Source: Thermoanaerobacter thermocopriae JCM 7501 (GTDB lineage: Bacteria; Bacillota; Thermoanaerobacteria; Thermoanaerobacterales; Thermoanaerobacteraceae). Taken from it: a stretch of 64,000 bases of DNA. The notes under the pieces were generated by a model. That model saw nothing but the letters and a program-made list of their open reading frames with translations. It did not search any database and was not told the origin of the DNA. Shown here one piece after another: positions 1 to 12,800 of this stretch. The DNA lies in the NCBI RefSeq assembly GCF_001310975.1, contig NZ_BAZY01000001.1, positions 1-64,000 of the forward strand. The letters run 5' to 3'. The translations under genes and the position numbers were made by a program. Positions within the stretch are counted from its first letter, which is position 1. The number at the start of each line of letters is the position of its first letter.

Positions 1-35
1 TTGAAAAAATTTAATAAAGAGTACAAAAAAAGTTC

Positions 36-64
36 TTGACTTTACAGTTTCAAAGTGATAACAT
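36..64 (+). promoter_or_regulatory. Sigma-A promoter of the SAM riboswitch operon
   Basis: A TTGACT -35 (36-41) and a TAACAT -10 (59-64) are separated by 17 bases, and TG lies one base upstream of the -10, as in an extended -10 promoter. It sits about 40 bases before the riboswitch aptamer, where a transcription start for the leader is expected. Confidence 0.7.
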
Positions 65-102
65 AGATTACAACATGCAAAATTGAATATATTACACGCA
101 AA

Positions 103-216
103 CCTCTTATCAAGAGTGGTGGAGGGACTGGCCCGATGAAACCCGGCAACCGGCATTTATATGCGTCTGGTGCCAAATCCTGCAGGTTAGATTATTCTAA
201 CCTGAGAGATGAGAGG
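103..216 (+). promoter_or_regulatory. SAM-I (S-box) riboswitch aptamer
   Basis: The leader carries the S-box core: a P1 arm beginning CCTCTTATC, the GGTGGAGGGA block, GGCCCGATGAAACC, CGGCAACC, and a closing GATGAGAGG that pairs with the 5' arm. The terminator at 230-266 follows directly. When S-adenosylmethionine binds, this class stabilises the anti-antiterminator and switches off methionine genes. The downstream genes hom, metY and metX fit exactly. Confidence 0.95.
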
Positions 217-229
217 AGTGGCGGATTAT

Positions 230-266
230 TAGGCCCTCTTCTCATTTCGAAGAGGGCCTAAAAATT
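230..266 (+). terminator. Riboswitch-controlled intrinsic terminator
   Basis: AGGCCCTCTT (231-240) pairs perfectly with AAGAGGGCCT (250-259) around a 9-base loop. The following bases are A-rich with a short T run, so it is the expression platform of the S-box rather than a strong free-standing terminator. Confidence 0.85.
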
Positions 267-282
267 TGCTTGGAGGTGTGAT

Positions 283-1574
283 ATGACAGTAAAAATTGGA
301 TTATTGGGACTTGGGACAGTAGGGACAGGAGTATATAAATTGATAACTTCAAGAGGAGGTCATATAAAGGAGAGCACAGCGCTTATCCTGAGATAAAAAA
401 GATACTCGTGAAAAATCTCAATAAGCCCAGGAAAGTGAAGGTGGAAGGACTACTTACTCAAAATGCTGAAGAAATTTTAAAAGACAAAGAGATAAAAATT
501 GTTATTGAAGCAATAGGTGGTATTTATCCGGCTTACGAATATGTTAAAGAGGCTTTGCTTTCAGGAAAACATGTAATTACTGCAAATAAAGAATTAATAG
601 CCCAATATGGAGAAGAATTAAATGAAATAGCAGAAAAAAATAGAGTATTTCTAAAATGTGAGGCAAGTGTAGGTGGAGCTATACCTATATTGCATCAAAT
701 TGATAGATTAAAAATCACAGATGAAATAGATTTTGTAGGCGGTATAGTAAATGGCACTACTAATTATATTCTCACCAAAATGACTACTGAAGGTAAAAGT
801 TATGAAGAAGCACTTAAAGAAGCCCAGCAATTAGGATATGCAGAGGCAAACCCCGATTATGATGTAAAAGGTTTTGATGCCCTTTATAAACTTGTTATAT
901 TAATGAGGAAAGTGTTCAATATAAATGTGCCAATAAATTCTATACCTAGAAAAGGAATAGACGAAATCACGACTCAAGATTTAAATTACAGCAATAAATG
1001 GGGATATAAAATAAAATTGTTTTCCTGGTGCAAAAAAGTCAAAGATGGCATCTTTGCAGGAGTGGAACCAGTTTTAGTCGAAGAAAATAATATTTTGTCA
1101 AGGGTAAACGACGTAAATAACGCTATCATACTTAGAGGGGATAGTTTTGGTGAATATGTTTTTGTAGGAAAAGGTGCTGGAGAACTTCCTACAGGGGATG
1201 CTGTAGTGGCTGATTTAATTGATATATTGTTAAACTATGATATCAAGGATAATTTGAGGATAAACTTACTTCCAATTCGTCAGGGAAGTTTTACAGATAC
1301 TTTTTATATAAGGCTTAAACTTTACAAAGAAGATATTATTTTAGGTTTGAAAAAAGTTTTAAAGTTTTTAAAAGAACAAAGGGTATCAATTGTGGAATCT
1401 TCCTCTGAAAATGGTACGTTTGCAGCTATTGTGAAGACAAAGAAAAATGTAGAGGAATTAATAGAAAAATTAGAAGAAATAACCGAAATAAAAGCTTTTT
1501 TTAAAGTTTTACAAGAGAATATAATAGAAGAATTAAAGTTAAGTGAATTTGAGGATTTTGTTGAAGTAATTTAA
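283..1574 (+). CDS. hom: Homoserine dehydrogenase (one frameshift)
   Basis: This enzyme reduces aspartate semialdehyde to homoserine, the branch point to methionine and threonine. Translation starts at 283 behind a TTGGAGGTG ribosome site and gives an N-terminal NAD(P)-binding motif GLLGLGTVGTGVY. The frame then breaks near 350-375 and resumes in the -1 frame before VKNLNKP, continuing through the catalytic domain with NGTTNYIL and the C-terminal ACT-like region (about residues 350-430). The restored length of about 430 residues is normal for the family. One A lost from an A run before GGAGAGC would explain the break. It is the first gene under the SAM riboswitch, 28 bases before metY. Function is secure; whether the break is real is doubtful. 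Confidence 0.93.
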
Positions 1575-1602
1575 AAAATTTTTGTGAAAGGAGTTAAAAA
1601 AT

Positions 1603-2885
<1,283 letters not shown>

Positions 2886-2904
2886 ATAAGAAAGGTTGAT
2901 GTAA

Positions 2905-4004
2905 ATGATAGTTGAGGAAAAAAAGGTTACACTAAGAGGGAAAAATATATTCACTACAGAAAGTGGATATAGCTTTGATGAGCTTACTATTGCTTATGAA
3001 ACTTATGGAAAATTAAATAAAGAAAAAAATAACGTAATACTTGTAGAACATGCTTTAAGTGGCAGTGCTCATGCAGCAGGTGTACATCCTGGAAAAAATA
3101 ACGTGGGTTGGTGGGACCCTTTAATTGGTCCCGGCAAATATATTGATACAAACAAATATTTTGTCATATGTTCTAATTTTCTCGGCAGTTGTTATGGAAC
3201 TACAGGTCCTTCTTCTATAGACCCCAAAACAGGGAAACCTTACGGCTTGAGGTTTCCGAAGATTAATATAAGAGACATGGTTAGAGTGCAAAAACTTCTT
3301 TTAGATTATCTTGGCATAGATCGGATAAAAGTTGTTATTGGAGGGTCTATGGGGGGAATGCAGGCTTTGGAGTGGGCAGTAACATACCCGGATTTAGTGG
3401 ATAAATCTATTGTTATAGCTGCTGATTATAAGCTTACCCCTCTTAATATTGCGTATAACCATGTAGGTATACAATGCATATTAAATGATCCACATTTTTA
3501 TGGCGGTGATTACTATGATAAACCACATAAACCTGATAAAGGGTTGAGCACTGCAGGATGTTAGGAATGATAACCTACAAAAGCGGTGATTTATTTGACT
3601 ATAGATTTGATAGGTTAAGAGATGAAAACAATTTTGAAGTGGAGAATTACCTCAACTATCATGGTTTGTCTTTTATAAACAGGTTTGATGCAAATTCATA
3701 TTTATATATTTTATGGGCTATGAATGAACATGACATTACGAAGCCCTATGGTTCATTAAAGATGGCACTTAAAAGGATTAAAGCAGAAGTACTCATGATA
3801 GGGATAGATACAGATATGATTTTTCCTTCAAAATACATGAAAGACTTTATTAAGAAGCTAAATGCTTCAGGAGGTTATGGTAAATTTGAAGAAGTATCTT
3901 CAATGCAAGGGCATGACTCTTTTTTGGTGGATATAGATAAGATTGGACCTATTATTGCAGATTTTATAGAAGAGACATACAATAAAGAAATGGCATGTAT
4001 ATGA
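2905..4004 (+). CDS. metX: Homoserine O-acetyltransferase (one frameshift)
   Basis: This alpha/beta-hydrolase-fold enzyme acetylates homoserine with acetyl-CoA, supplying the substrate of MetY. The nucleophile elbow GGSMGGMQALEW is present, followed by the C-terminal Asp (IDTDMIFPS) and His (QGHDSFL) of the catalytic triad. The frame breaks near 3554; adding one base to GCAGGATG restores STARMLGMITY, which is conserved in the family. Restored length is about 366 residues. The gene begins 19 bases after metY and ends the riboswitch operon; no terminator was found after it. Confidence 0.93.
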
Positions 4005-4101
4005 TGTGCCTCGTGCAAAAGGTGTTCTGCATGAATTTAATTGACGACTCTAATGAGTGATGAAATATCTGGGATTTCTTTTTTATGCTTTTTATCAATG
4101 T

Positions 4102-4107
4102 TATAAT
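4102..4107 (+). promoter_or_regulatory. Candidate -10 box before the orphan dehydrogenase
   Basis: A perfect TATAAT lies 34 bases before the start at 4142. The -35 position holds only a T run, so the promoter is weakly supported. Confidence 0.4.
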
Positions 4108-4141
4108 TAATAAGTGAATTTTCGAAAAGAGGTGAACTGGA

Positions 4142-5269
4142 ATGTCAAAAAGACAAATAAAACTTGGCTTTATAGGGCTTGGCTTTATTGGCACAATCCA
4201 TTCTATAGCTTGTTTTTCAATGCCTTTAATATTTAAAAACCTTCCTTTTGAGGTGAAACTTGGACCTGTCTGCAAAAATAACACAGAAGATATACCACAT
4301 TTTTTTGAAAAAGGTGTAAAAAGTATTGAAGAAATGCTGGAAGAGGGCGACCTTGATGCTGTCGACATATGTACCCCTAATTACCTTCATTATGAACAGG
4401 CGATGAAAGTTATAGAAAAAGGTATTCCATTATATCTTGAAAAGCCAATGGGAGTTAACGGCAAAGAAGCCTATGAAATAATGGAAAAGGCAAAAGAAAA
4501 AAGGATAATACATCAAACAGCTTTAATGTACAGGTTTATGCCTGCGGTAAACCAAGCAAGAGACATGATAAAAAATGGAGAGATAGGTGAAATTTTAAAT
4601 TTTAAGGCTTTGATGCTTCACTCGGGTTATATGGACCCTAAGAGGCCTATGTCTTGGAAAATGAAAAAAGCTACTTCTGGTGGTGGCGCCATAGTTGACA
4701 TGGGTATACACCTTGTGGATGCAGTGAGATTTATGATAGGAGAAATAAAGTCTTTGAGAGCAAATTCCAAGACATATTTTAAAAAAAGGCCTGTATCCAA
4801 AGGCTCTGATATTTATGAAGAAGTAGATGTAGATGACTGGACAAGTGTAGAAGTAGAAATGGAAAATGGAGGTTGGGGAAGCATCGAAGCTTCAAGGATA
4901 TCTCCGGACCTTGAGGAAGAGACTATATTTGAAATATATGGAACAAAAGGGTCAATAAAAATAACCACAAAGCAGCCTCGTTATGCTATATTATATAAAA
5001 AGCAAGAAAATGTTCAAATAATTGGCGATTACGATAAAAAAAGCAAATTTAGCGAGTATAGTATGTCAATATATCCTCCAGAAAAGTATTCTCTTGGGTG
5101 GATGGTAGATTTACATATGGCAAGCCTTATAAACTTTTTTACAAATGTTGTAGAGGGTAAAATTGTATTTAGTGAGACGCCGACTTTTGACGAGGCCTAT
5201 AAAGACCAATTAATTTTGGATAAAATATTGTTGTCAGCGGAAAATAATGGGAAAGTTATTAGTATCTAA
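4142..5269 (+). CDS. Gfo/Idh/MocA family sugar dehydrogenase (orphan)
   Basis: An intact 375-residue NAD(P)-dependent oxidoreductase with an N-terminal Rossmann fold (GFIGLGFIGTIHS) and the family motif EKPMG, where the Lys is the usual catalytic residue near position 103. The C-terminal alpha/beta domain contains GGGAIVDMGIHLVDAVRFMIG, with the conserved Asp and His. The start has a GAGGTG ribosome site. It resembles the dehydrogenase at 23520-24692 in its first 30 residues (both have a MP-x-x-F segment after the nucleotide motif), so it may act on a related sugar, although it stands alone between the methionine genes and a methyltransferase. The substrate cannot be told from sequence. Confidence 0.85.
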   Translation: MSKRQIKLGFIGLGFIGTIHSIACFSMPLIFKNLPFEVKLGPVCKNNTEDIPHFFEKGVKSIEEMLEEGDLDAVDICTPNYLHYEQAMKVIEKGIPLYLEKPMGVNGKEAYEIMEKAKEKRIIHQTALMYRFMPAVNQARDMIKNGEIGEILNFKALMLHSGYMDPKRPMSWKMKKATSGGGAIVDMGIHLVDAVRFMIGEIKSLRANSKTYFKKRPVSKGSDIYEEVDVDDWTSVEVEMENGGWGSIEASRISPDLEEETIFEIYGTKGSIKITTKQPRYAILYKKQENVQIIGDYDKKSKFSEYSMSIYPPEKYSLGWMVDLHMASLINFFTNVVEGKIVFSETPTFDEAYKDQLILDKILLSAENNGKVISI

Positions 5270-5321
5270 AAGATTAGTTGCCAGTATATTATTCAATCAA
5301 TAAGATAGGGGTAGTAATAAG

Positions 5322-6701
5322 ATGAAAATTATAGTAAAAGAAGAGTTTTTGAAGAGAATGGAGCAATTACTTAAAGAAGAGTATGAGGATTTTTTAAAGG
5401 AATACGACAAAAAACCTCAAAAAGGTTTAAGAGTGAATACATTAAAAATCGGTGTAGAAGAGTTTAAAAAAATTGTTCCTTTTGAGATAACACCTATTCC
5501 TTGGTGTCCAACAGGATTTTATTACGACAAAGAGGAAAAGGCAGGCAATAATTTATACCATGTTTTAGGACTTTATTATATTCAAGAACCGACAGCAATG
5601 GCAGTTGTGGAGGTATTAGATCCTAAACCAGGGGAAAAGATTCTTGATGTAAGTGCAGCGCCCGGTGGTAAAACTACCCATATAGCCACAAAAATTGGCG
5701 ATGAAGGGCTTATTGTTGCTAATGAAATAGATAAAAAAAGAATAAAAGCATTAGTAGAAAATGTAGAGAGAATAGGGATAAGAAATATTGTCATAACAAA
5801 TGAAACTCCTGAAAAGTTGACTACTGCATTTGAAGGATATTTTGACAAAATCTTGGTAGATGCTCCTTGCTCAGGAGAGGGGATGTTCAGAAAAGACCCT
5901 ACAGCGAGAAAAATTTGGTCATTAAATAATGTGATAAGTTGCTCCATAACACAGAAAAATATACTTAGAAATGTAGCGCCGTTATTGAAGCCGGGAGGCA
6001 TTTTGGTTTATTCTACCTGCACTTTTTCGCCAGAAGAAAACGAAGGAGTTATAAAAAAATTTTTAGAAGAATATCCAGAGTTTAAAGTTGAAAAAAGTGA
6101 AATGAGTAAATTTTTTGACAGAGGTTATCCAGAATGGGTGGAAGGACCTGAAGATTTGAAAAAATGTATGAGATTGTGGCCCCACAAAGTAAGAGGAGAA
6201 GGACATTTTATAGCAAAATTGAGAAAAAAAGAGGGAGAAGCAAATTCTAAATTCAAAGGGAGGAAGGGTAAAAAAAAGCAAAAAGAATTACAACTGTTTT
6301 ACGATTTTGCTGATAGATATCTTAGTTTAGACTTAGGTAATTTAAATATTGAAGTGCATAATGGTTTTGTTTACCATGTACCACAAGGCTTACCGGATTT
6401 GAGTAATATAAGAGTTTACAGATACGGTTGGCAGTTGGGAGAGCTTAAGAAAAACAGGTTTGAGCCTTCTCACTGGTTGGCAATGGGGATTAAAACTTTC
6501 CAAGCTAAAAGACTTTTGGAACTTGAAAGAGAACAAAGGGAAAAATATTTAAAAGGAGAAACTTTTGAATTGAGCTTAAAAGACGGATGGATTCTTTTTA
6601 CTATAGAAGGATTTCCAGCAGGATGGGGAAAGGTTGCAAAAGGAATAGTTAAAAATTACTATCCTAAGTGGCTCAGAGACATAGAAGTATGGGAAGAATA
6701 G
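5322..6701 (+). CDS. RsmF/NSUN-type RNA m5C methyltransferase
   Basis: A 459-residue SAM-dependent RNA cytosine-5 methyltransferase. The SAM-binding motif LDVSAAPGGKTTHIA lies near residue 107, the first catalytic cysteine is in DAPCSGEGMFRKDP and the second in YSTCTFSPEENE. The C-terminal third (after residue 310) resembles the extra domain of RsmF/YebU proteins that methylate 16S rRNA. It is a single gene with a terminator directly behind it. RsmF is the best match because of its length and C-terminal domain, but the exact target base is inferred. Confidence 0.9.
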   Translation: MKIIVKEEFLKRMEQLLKEEYEDFLKEYDKKPQKGLRVNTLKIGVEEFKKIVPFEITPIPWCPTGFYYDKEEKAGNNLYHVLGLYYIQEPTAMAVVEVLDPKPGEKILDVSAAPGGKTTHIATKIGDEGLIVANEIDKKRIKALVENVERIGIRNIVITNETPEKLTTAFEGYFDKILVDAPCSGEGMFRKDPTARKIWSLNNVISCSITQKNILRNVAPLLKPGGILVYSTCTFSPEENEGVIKKFLEEYPEFKVEKSEMSKFFDRGYPEWVEGPEDLKKCMRLWPHKVRGEGHFIAKLRKKEGEANSKFKGRKGKKKQKELQLFYDFADRYLSLDLGNLNIEVHNGFVYHVPQGLPDLSNIRVYRYGWQLGELKKNRFEPSHWLAMGIKTFQAKRLLELEREQREKYLKGETFELSLKDGWILFTIEGFPAGWGKVAKGIVKNYYPKWLRDIEVWEE

Positions 6702-6708
6702 TTGTGTG

Positions 6709-6739
6709 TGCTCGCATATGCGAGCTTTTATTTTTTTTG
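6709..6739 (+). terminator. Intrinsic terminator after the methyltransferase
   Basis: A perfect palindrome GCTCGCATATGCGAGC (6710-6725) is followed by TTTTATTTTTTTT. Confidence 0.9.
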
Positions 6740-6809
6740 CTTTAAAATCGCAATTTGGGGGAATAATATTTTTAGCATGAAATTGCAGTGGAGAAGGAGT
6801 TGACAGACT

Positions 6810-9800
6810 GTGTGGTACATAGTAGCTTTAGTTTTGCTTTTAATAGCAACTTCAATAGTACATATTTCAAAAAATCAGAGATTAAATAGAGAAGACTCGA
6901 TGAGGGATTTTGATGATATTATTCTAAATTCAGAAGAAATGGAAAAACATGCAGCCGAAATAGCGCAGAATCACAACATAATGAAGAGAACTAAATTATC
7001 TTATTTGTTAATTCCGCGGATGAATAAAAACTACAACTACATAAAAAATGTTTATAGAAATTTGAACAGCATCTTAAAGGAAGAGGATGTCTATATTTCT
7101 CAAGAAGAGGAATGGCTGTTAGACAACTTTTATATAATCGAAGAGCAAGTCAAAGAAATAAGAAAAAGTTTGTCAAAAAGTTATTATTCCGGACTTCCAG
7201 GGATTAAAAATGGTTTATTCAAAGGCTACCCAAGAATATATGCTATAGCCTTTGAGCTAGTTCTTCACACTGATGGGAAAATTGATGAAAAAGCCATAAT
7301 TAATTTTATAAAGGCTTATCAGACAAAGGCTTTGCTTTCCAGCTCTGAGCTGTGGGCTTTAAGCCTTATGATACGCATTGCTTTGGTGGAGAAAATAAAA
7401 AAGATTTGCGAGAAAATTGTAGAAACTCGCAGCCAAAGAGAAAAAGCAGAGAAAATACTTACATTGCTTTTACAAAAAGAAATGAAATATGAAGAAGTGA
7501 AAAAGCTCATAAGGGAAAACATCAACGTTGCGGATAAATTTCCTCTTCAGTTTATTGAGCATTTGGTAAGTAGACTTAGAAAAGAAGGGAATAGTTCTGC
7601 TAATATTATACAGTCTATAGAGAAGATTTTGATGGAATATGACACTAGCATCAGTGATGTAGCAGAAAAGGCTCATCAAATACAGGTCAAAAGACAGATT
7701 TCTATAGGCAATGCTATTACCAGTTTAAAAACTGTTTCATCACTGGATTGGGCACAAATTTTTGAAAGTTTGAGTTCTGTAGAACAAGTGTTAAGGCAAG
7801 ACCCAGATGGTACGTATCCTAAGATGGATTTTGAATCAAGAGATTATTACAGGCATGAAATAGAAAAGATAGCCAAATATTATAATACTTCAGAAACATA
7901 TGTTGCTAAAAAGGCTATTGAATGTGCAAAAGAAGTGGCAGAACAAGAGGGAGAACTAGGGTATATAAACCATGTAGGATTTTACCTTGTAGGAAAAGGA
8001 AGAAGTATTCTTGAAAATAAGCTGAGTAATAAATCAAAAAGGACAATAAGCTGGATAGAAATTGCCAAAAAATCTCCCGAAACTTTGTATCTAAGTTTAA
8101 TTTTAACTTTTATATTATTAGGAGAATTTTTGGTATTGAAATATATAGCAAATTTTTTCAACAGGTGGGACATGCTATTCATCTCCGCTCTAATTCTTCT
8201 AGTGCCTTTTAGTGAAATATCAATTCAATTAGTAAATTGGATTTTAATGCATATTTTTAGGCCAGTGATATTACCAAAAATCGAGTTGAAAGAAGGTATT
8301 CCTGAAGATGCTAAGACAATGATAGTGATTTCTTCTCTTTTGCCAGATGAAAAAAGGACAAAAGAGTTGATTGATAATCTTGAGGTGTATTATCATGCAA
8401 ACCGAGAAAAAAATTTATATTTTGGTCTATTAGGAGATTTCAAAGATGCTCCTTTTGAAGTTGTGCCAGAGGATGAAAAAATTGTAAAATGCGCTTTGCA
8501 AGAAATTGAAAAATTAAATGACAAATATTCTAAAAACGGCGAAAAAATATTTTACTATTTTCATAGGAAAAGGCAATACAATAAAATGCAAAAAGCTTGG
8601 ATGGGCTGGGAAAGAAAAAGAGGAGCTCTTGTCGAATTTAACGAGCTTTTAAGAGGGAAAAAAGACACGAGTTTTTATGTAGTTAATGAAGATGTTTCTA
8701 AACTGAATATAAAATACGTAATAACTTTAGATGCAGATACTAATTTACCTATTGATACTGCTAAAAAATTGGTAGGTACTATGCTACACCCATTAAACAA
8801 AGCAGTAATTGATAAAGATTATGGTCTAGTAGTAGAAGGATATGGATTGTTGCAGCCAAGGATAAGTATTGATGTAGAAAGTGCAAATGCAACTTTATTT
8901 TCTCGAATTTTTGGAGGAGAGGGTGGTATAGATCCATATACTACAGCAGTATCAGATGTTTATCAGGATTTGTTCGGAGAAGGTATATATGCAGGAAAGG
9001 GAATATATGATGTTGATGTTTTTAGAGAACTTTTAACAGATACTATACCGGATAATTCTATTTTAAGTCACGACCTTTTAGAAGGGTCCTTTGTGAGGAC
9101 AGGTCTTGTCAGTGATATAGAATTGATTGATGCATACCCTGCTAAATATAATTCTTATATTATGAGACTACACAGATGGGTTAGAGGTGATTGGCAGTTA
9201 TTGCCTTATTTGAAATCCAAAATAAAAAATAGAAAAGGAGAAATTATAAAAAATCCCCTTTCTTTAATTACTAAATGGAAAATTATGGATAACATGAGAA
9301 GAAGTGTTGTTTCAGTCACATTAATGTTAATGATATTTTTGGGGTTTAGTATTTTACCTGGAAGTAGTTTTTTATGGTTAGGGCTTGTAGCTTTAACTAT
9401 TTTCTTCCCACTTCTGCCTGCTTTAGTTGACACTAGTTTTAAAGGCCAGTTTAGACACTATTGGGAAAAAAGACATAAAGCCATGATAACTAGAATAGAA
9501 GCCGCTTTTTATCAATCTTTACTTAATTTTGTGTTTTTGCCATATCAAGCATATATGATGGCAGATGCAATAGTTAGGACACTGACGAGACTTTATATAA
9601 CTAGAAAAAATTTATTAGAATGGGTTACAGCTGCTGATATGGAGAAACGACTTACAAATGACTTTGTAAGTTTTATCAAAAGAATGTGGATAGTTTTAGT
9701 AGAGGGATTAGTATTAATTGGGTTATCTATGTATTTTAAGCCCCAAGATTTAATTGGAGCTATAGCGCTTTTTTTCCTTTGGGCTATTTCTCCATATATT

Positions 9801-12800
9801 GCTTTTTATATAAGCCAGCCAATAATTTCAAAAGAAAAAACTGTATCACAAGAGGAAATGGAGGAATTGCGCTTAGTTGCGAGAAAAACCTGGAGATATT
9901 TTGAAGACTTTGTGACTGAGGGCCAGAATTATCTTCCACCAGATAATTTTCAAGAAGACCCCCCTAATGGAGTTGCGGAGAGAACATCACCTACAAATAT
10001 AGGACTTTACTTGGTTTCAGTAATTGGTGCAAGAGACTTAGGTTATATAACCACAACTGAGATGGTAGAAAGAATCAAAAAAACCCTTGATACAATTGAA
10101 AAAATGGAAAAATGGAATGGACATTTGTATAACTGGTACAATACAAAGACTTTAGAGCCTTTAAGGCCTATTATGTGTCTACGGTCGATAGTGGAAATTT
10201 AGTAGGTTATTTGATTACAGTAAAGGAAGCTATAGGTGAATTTTTAAATAAACCTCTTATAGATATTGAATTGGCAAAAGGCTTAAAAGATACTATCAAA
10301 ATGTTGAATGTAAAAGGAATTACAGAAGATATTTTTACAACCATTTTAAGTAAAACGACTTTAGTGCCTCTGAGTGGGAGGCATTCTTAAATAAAATTAG
10401 AGAGAAACTTTTAAGTTCACAAGATGATTTGGAAAATATTAAAAGATTAAAAAACATAATTATAGCTTTAAAAGGGGAAATGAAAGAATTCTTAGTATGG
10501 ACAGAATTTGATGAAAGTGAGAAAGAGCAAGAGATTTTTAAAAGATATAAGGAGGTTTTTGAAGAACATTCATCTCCAAAAGAATTGGAAAAAGTCTATA
10601 AAAACTATTTATTAGAAATAGAAGAAGTTTTTAAAAAAGCTACAGAAGAGGAGAAAGCTTTGTTAAAAAGTCAAAAAGATAAAGTTGCCCAGGCTCTGGA
10701 GAAAATTAAAAAGTTGGAGGCAGAGATTGAAAATATAAAGAGTACAATTGAAAATTTGGTAGAAAAAACAGAGTTCAGGCATTTGTATGACGAAAAAAGA
10801 CAATTATTCTCAATAGGGTACAATGTTGAAGAGGAAAAACTTACAAAGTCTTATTATGACTTGTTGGCTTCAGAAGCAAGGCAAGCGAGTTTTATTGCTA
10901 TTGCAAAAAAAGAAGTTGATAAAAAACATTGGTTTAAATTGGGCCGGATGCTTGCCATTGAAAATCGTTATAAAGGCTTGGTGTCTTGGTCTGGAACGAT
11001 GTTTGAGTATTTTATGCCTCTTTTAGTAATGAGAAATTACCAAAATACTTTATTGGATGAAACTTATGCCTTTGCTGTAAGAGTGCAAAAAAATTATGCT
11101 AAAGAATTAGGAATTCCGTGGGGCATATCAGAGTCGGGATTTTACGCTTTTGACATGAATTTAAATTATCAGTACAAAGCTTTTGGAGTCCCTAGTTTAG
11201 GTCTTAAAAGAGGATTATCTCACGACAAAGTAGTAGCTCCTTATGGGTCTTTGCTGGCTATTGGAGTAGATGTAGAAGGGGTGTTACAAAATATAAGGTT
11301 CTTTAAAAAAGAAGGAGCTGAAGGGAAGTACGGTTTTTATGAAGCGATAGACTATACACCAGAAAGAGTTCCTTTTGGCAAAAAAAGTGCGATAGTTAAA
11401 AGCTTTATGGCCCATCACCAAGGTATGGTATTTGTGGCTTTGGACAATTTTATAAATAACAATGTAATGCAAAAAAGATTTCACAAAGACCCAAGGATAA
11501 AAGCTGCTCAAATATTGTTGCAAGAAAAAATGCCAATGTATTTAGATATAACGAGAGAAGAAAGAGAAGGAGCAAGAAAAATTCAAAAAGTTCGCAAAGA
11601 AGATGGGGACTTTGTAAGGATTTTGGGAGAATCAAAAACTTGGTTGCCAGAAGTTCATATTTTATCAAGTGGAAGATACTTTGTGATGCTTACAGAAAAG
11701 GGAACGGGATACAGTAAAAATAACAGAGGTATTTTCTTGACAAGATGGAGGAAAGACTTGGCGCAAGATTTTGGTACTTTCATATTTGTTCAAAATATAA
11801 ACTCTAATACTGTATGGTCAGTCACTTACGCTCCCTTTTACGAAAAAGGTCAAAATTACAGGGTTGTTTTTTCTGCTGATAAAGCAGAGTACTTTAAAAG
11901 AGTTGGAAATATAGATACCCACCTAGAAATAGTTATTTCGCCAGAAGATGATGTGGAGATAAGGCGACTTACTTTAAAAAATCACAGCAAACATCCGAGA
12001 ATATTAGAAGTTACAAGTTTTGGAGAAATAAGCTTGATAGATTTGCCAACGGATGTGGCACACCCTGCTTTTAATAAACTTTTTGTAAAAACAGAATTTT
12101 TAAAGGAAGAAGATGCAATTTTAGTCTACAGAAAGCCGAGAGAACAAGGGAAAAATAAACTATGGGCTGTGCATAAGGTAGCAGTTTTAAGTGGAGAAAT
12201 TGTGGGAGATACTCAGTTTGAGACTGATAGAGCAAAATTTATAGGAAGAGGAAGAAGCTTGAAAAATCCAATTGCTTTAGAAGTCGATCAACCCCTTTCC
12301 AATACAGAAGGAGCAGTCCTCGACCCTATTGTAAGTTTAAGGAAAAGGCTAAAAGTAATGCCAGGAGAGATAGCAAAAGTAGTATACATTTCTGCAATAA
12401 CTGAAACTAAGGAGGAAGCCGTAAAAATTGCTGCAAAATATAAAGAGGAAAATGTAGTAGAAAGAGCTTTTGAAATGTCGTGGACAAGAAGTAGAGTAGA
12501 ATTAGATTATCTTAATTTAAAACCTAGAGAATTAGGTCTATTGCAGAGGATGTTGGCTCACATTTTATTTGTGAGTCCTCAGCGTAAATTAAGAGAAGAG
12601 ATGATTTTGAAAAATGGAAAGGGTCAATCCGGATTGTGGGCATATGGAATTTCAGGAGATTTGCCAATTGTGTTAGTAGAGATAGAAAAGATGGAAGAAC
12701 TAGAGATGGTAAAATGGTTTTTAAAGGCTTATGAATATTGGAAAATGAAAGGTGTGAATATTGACCTTGTTATATTAAATAAAGATAAAAGCGGTTATCT

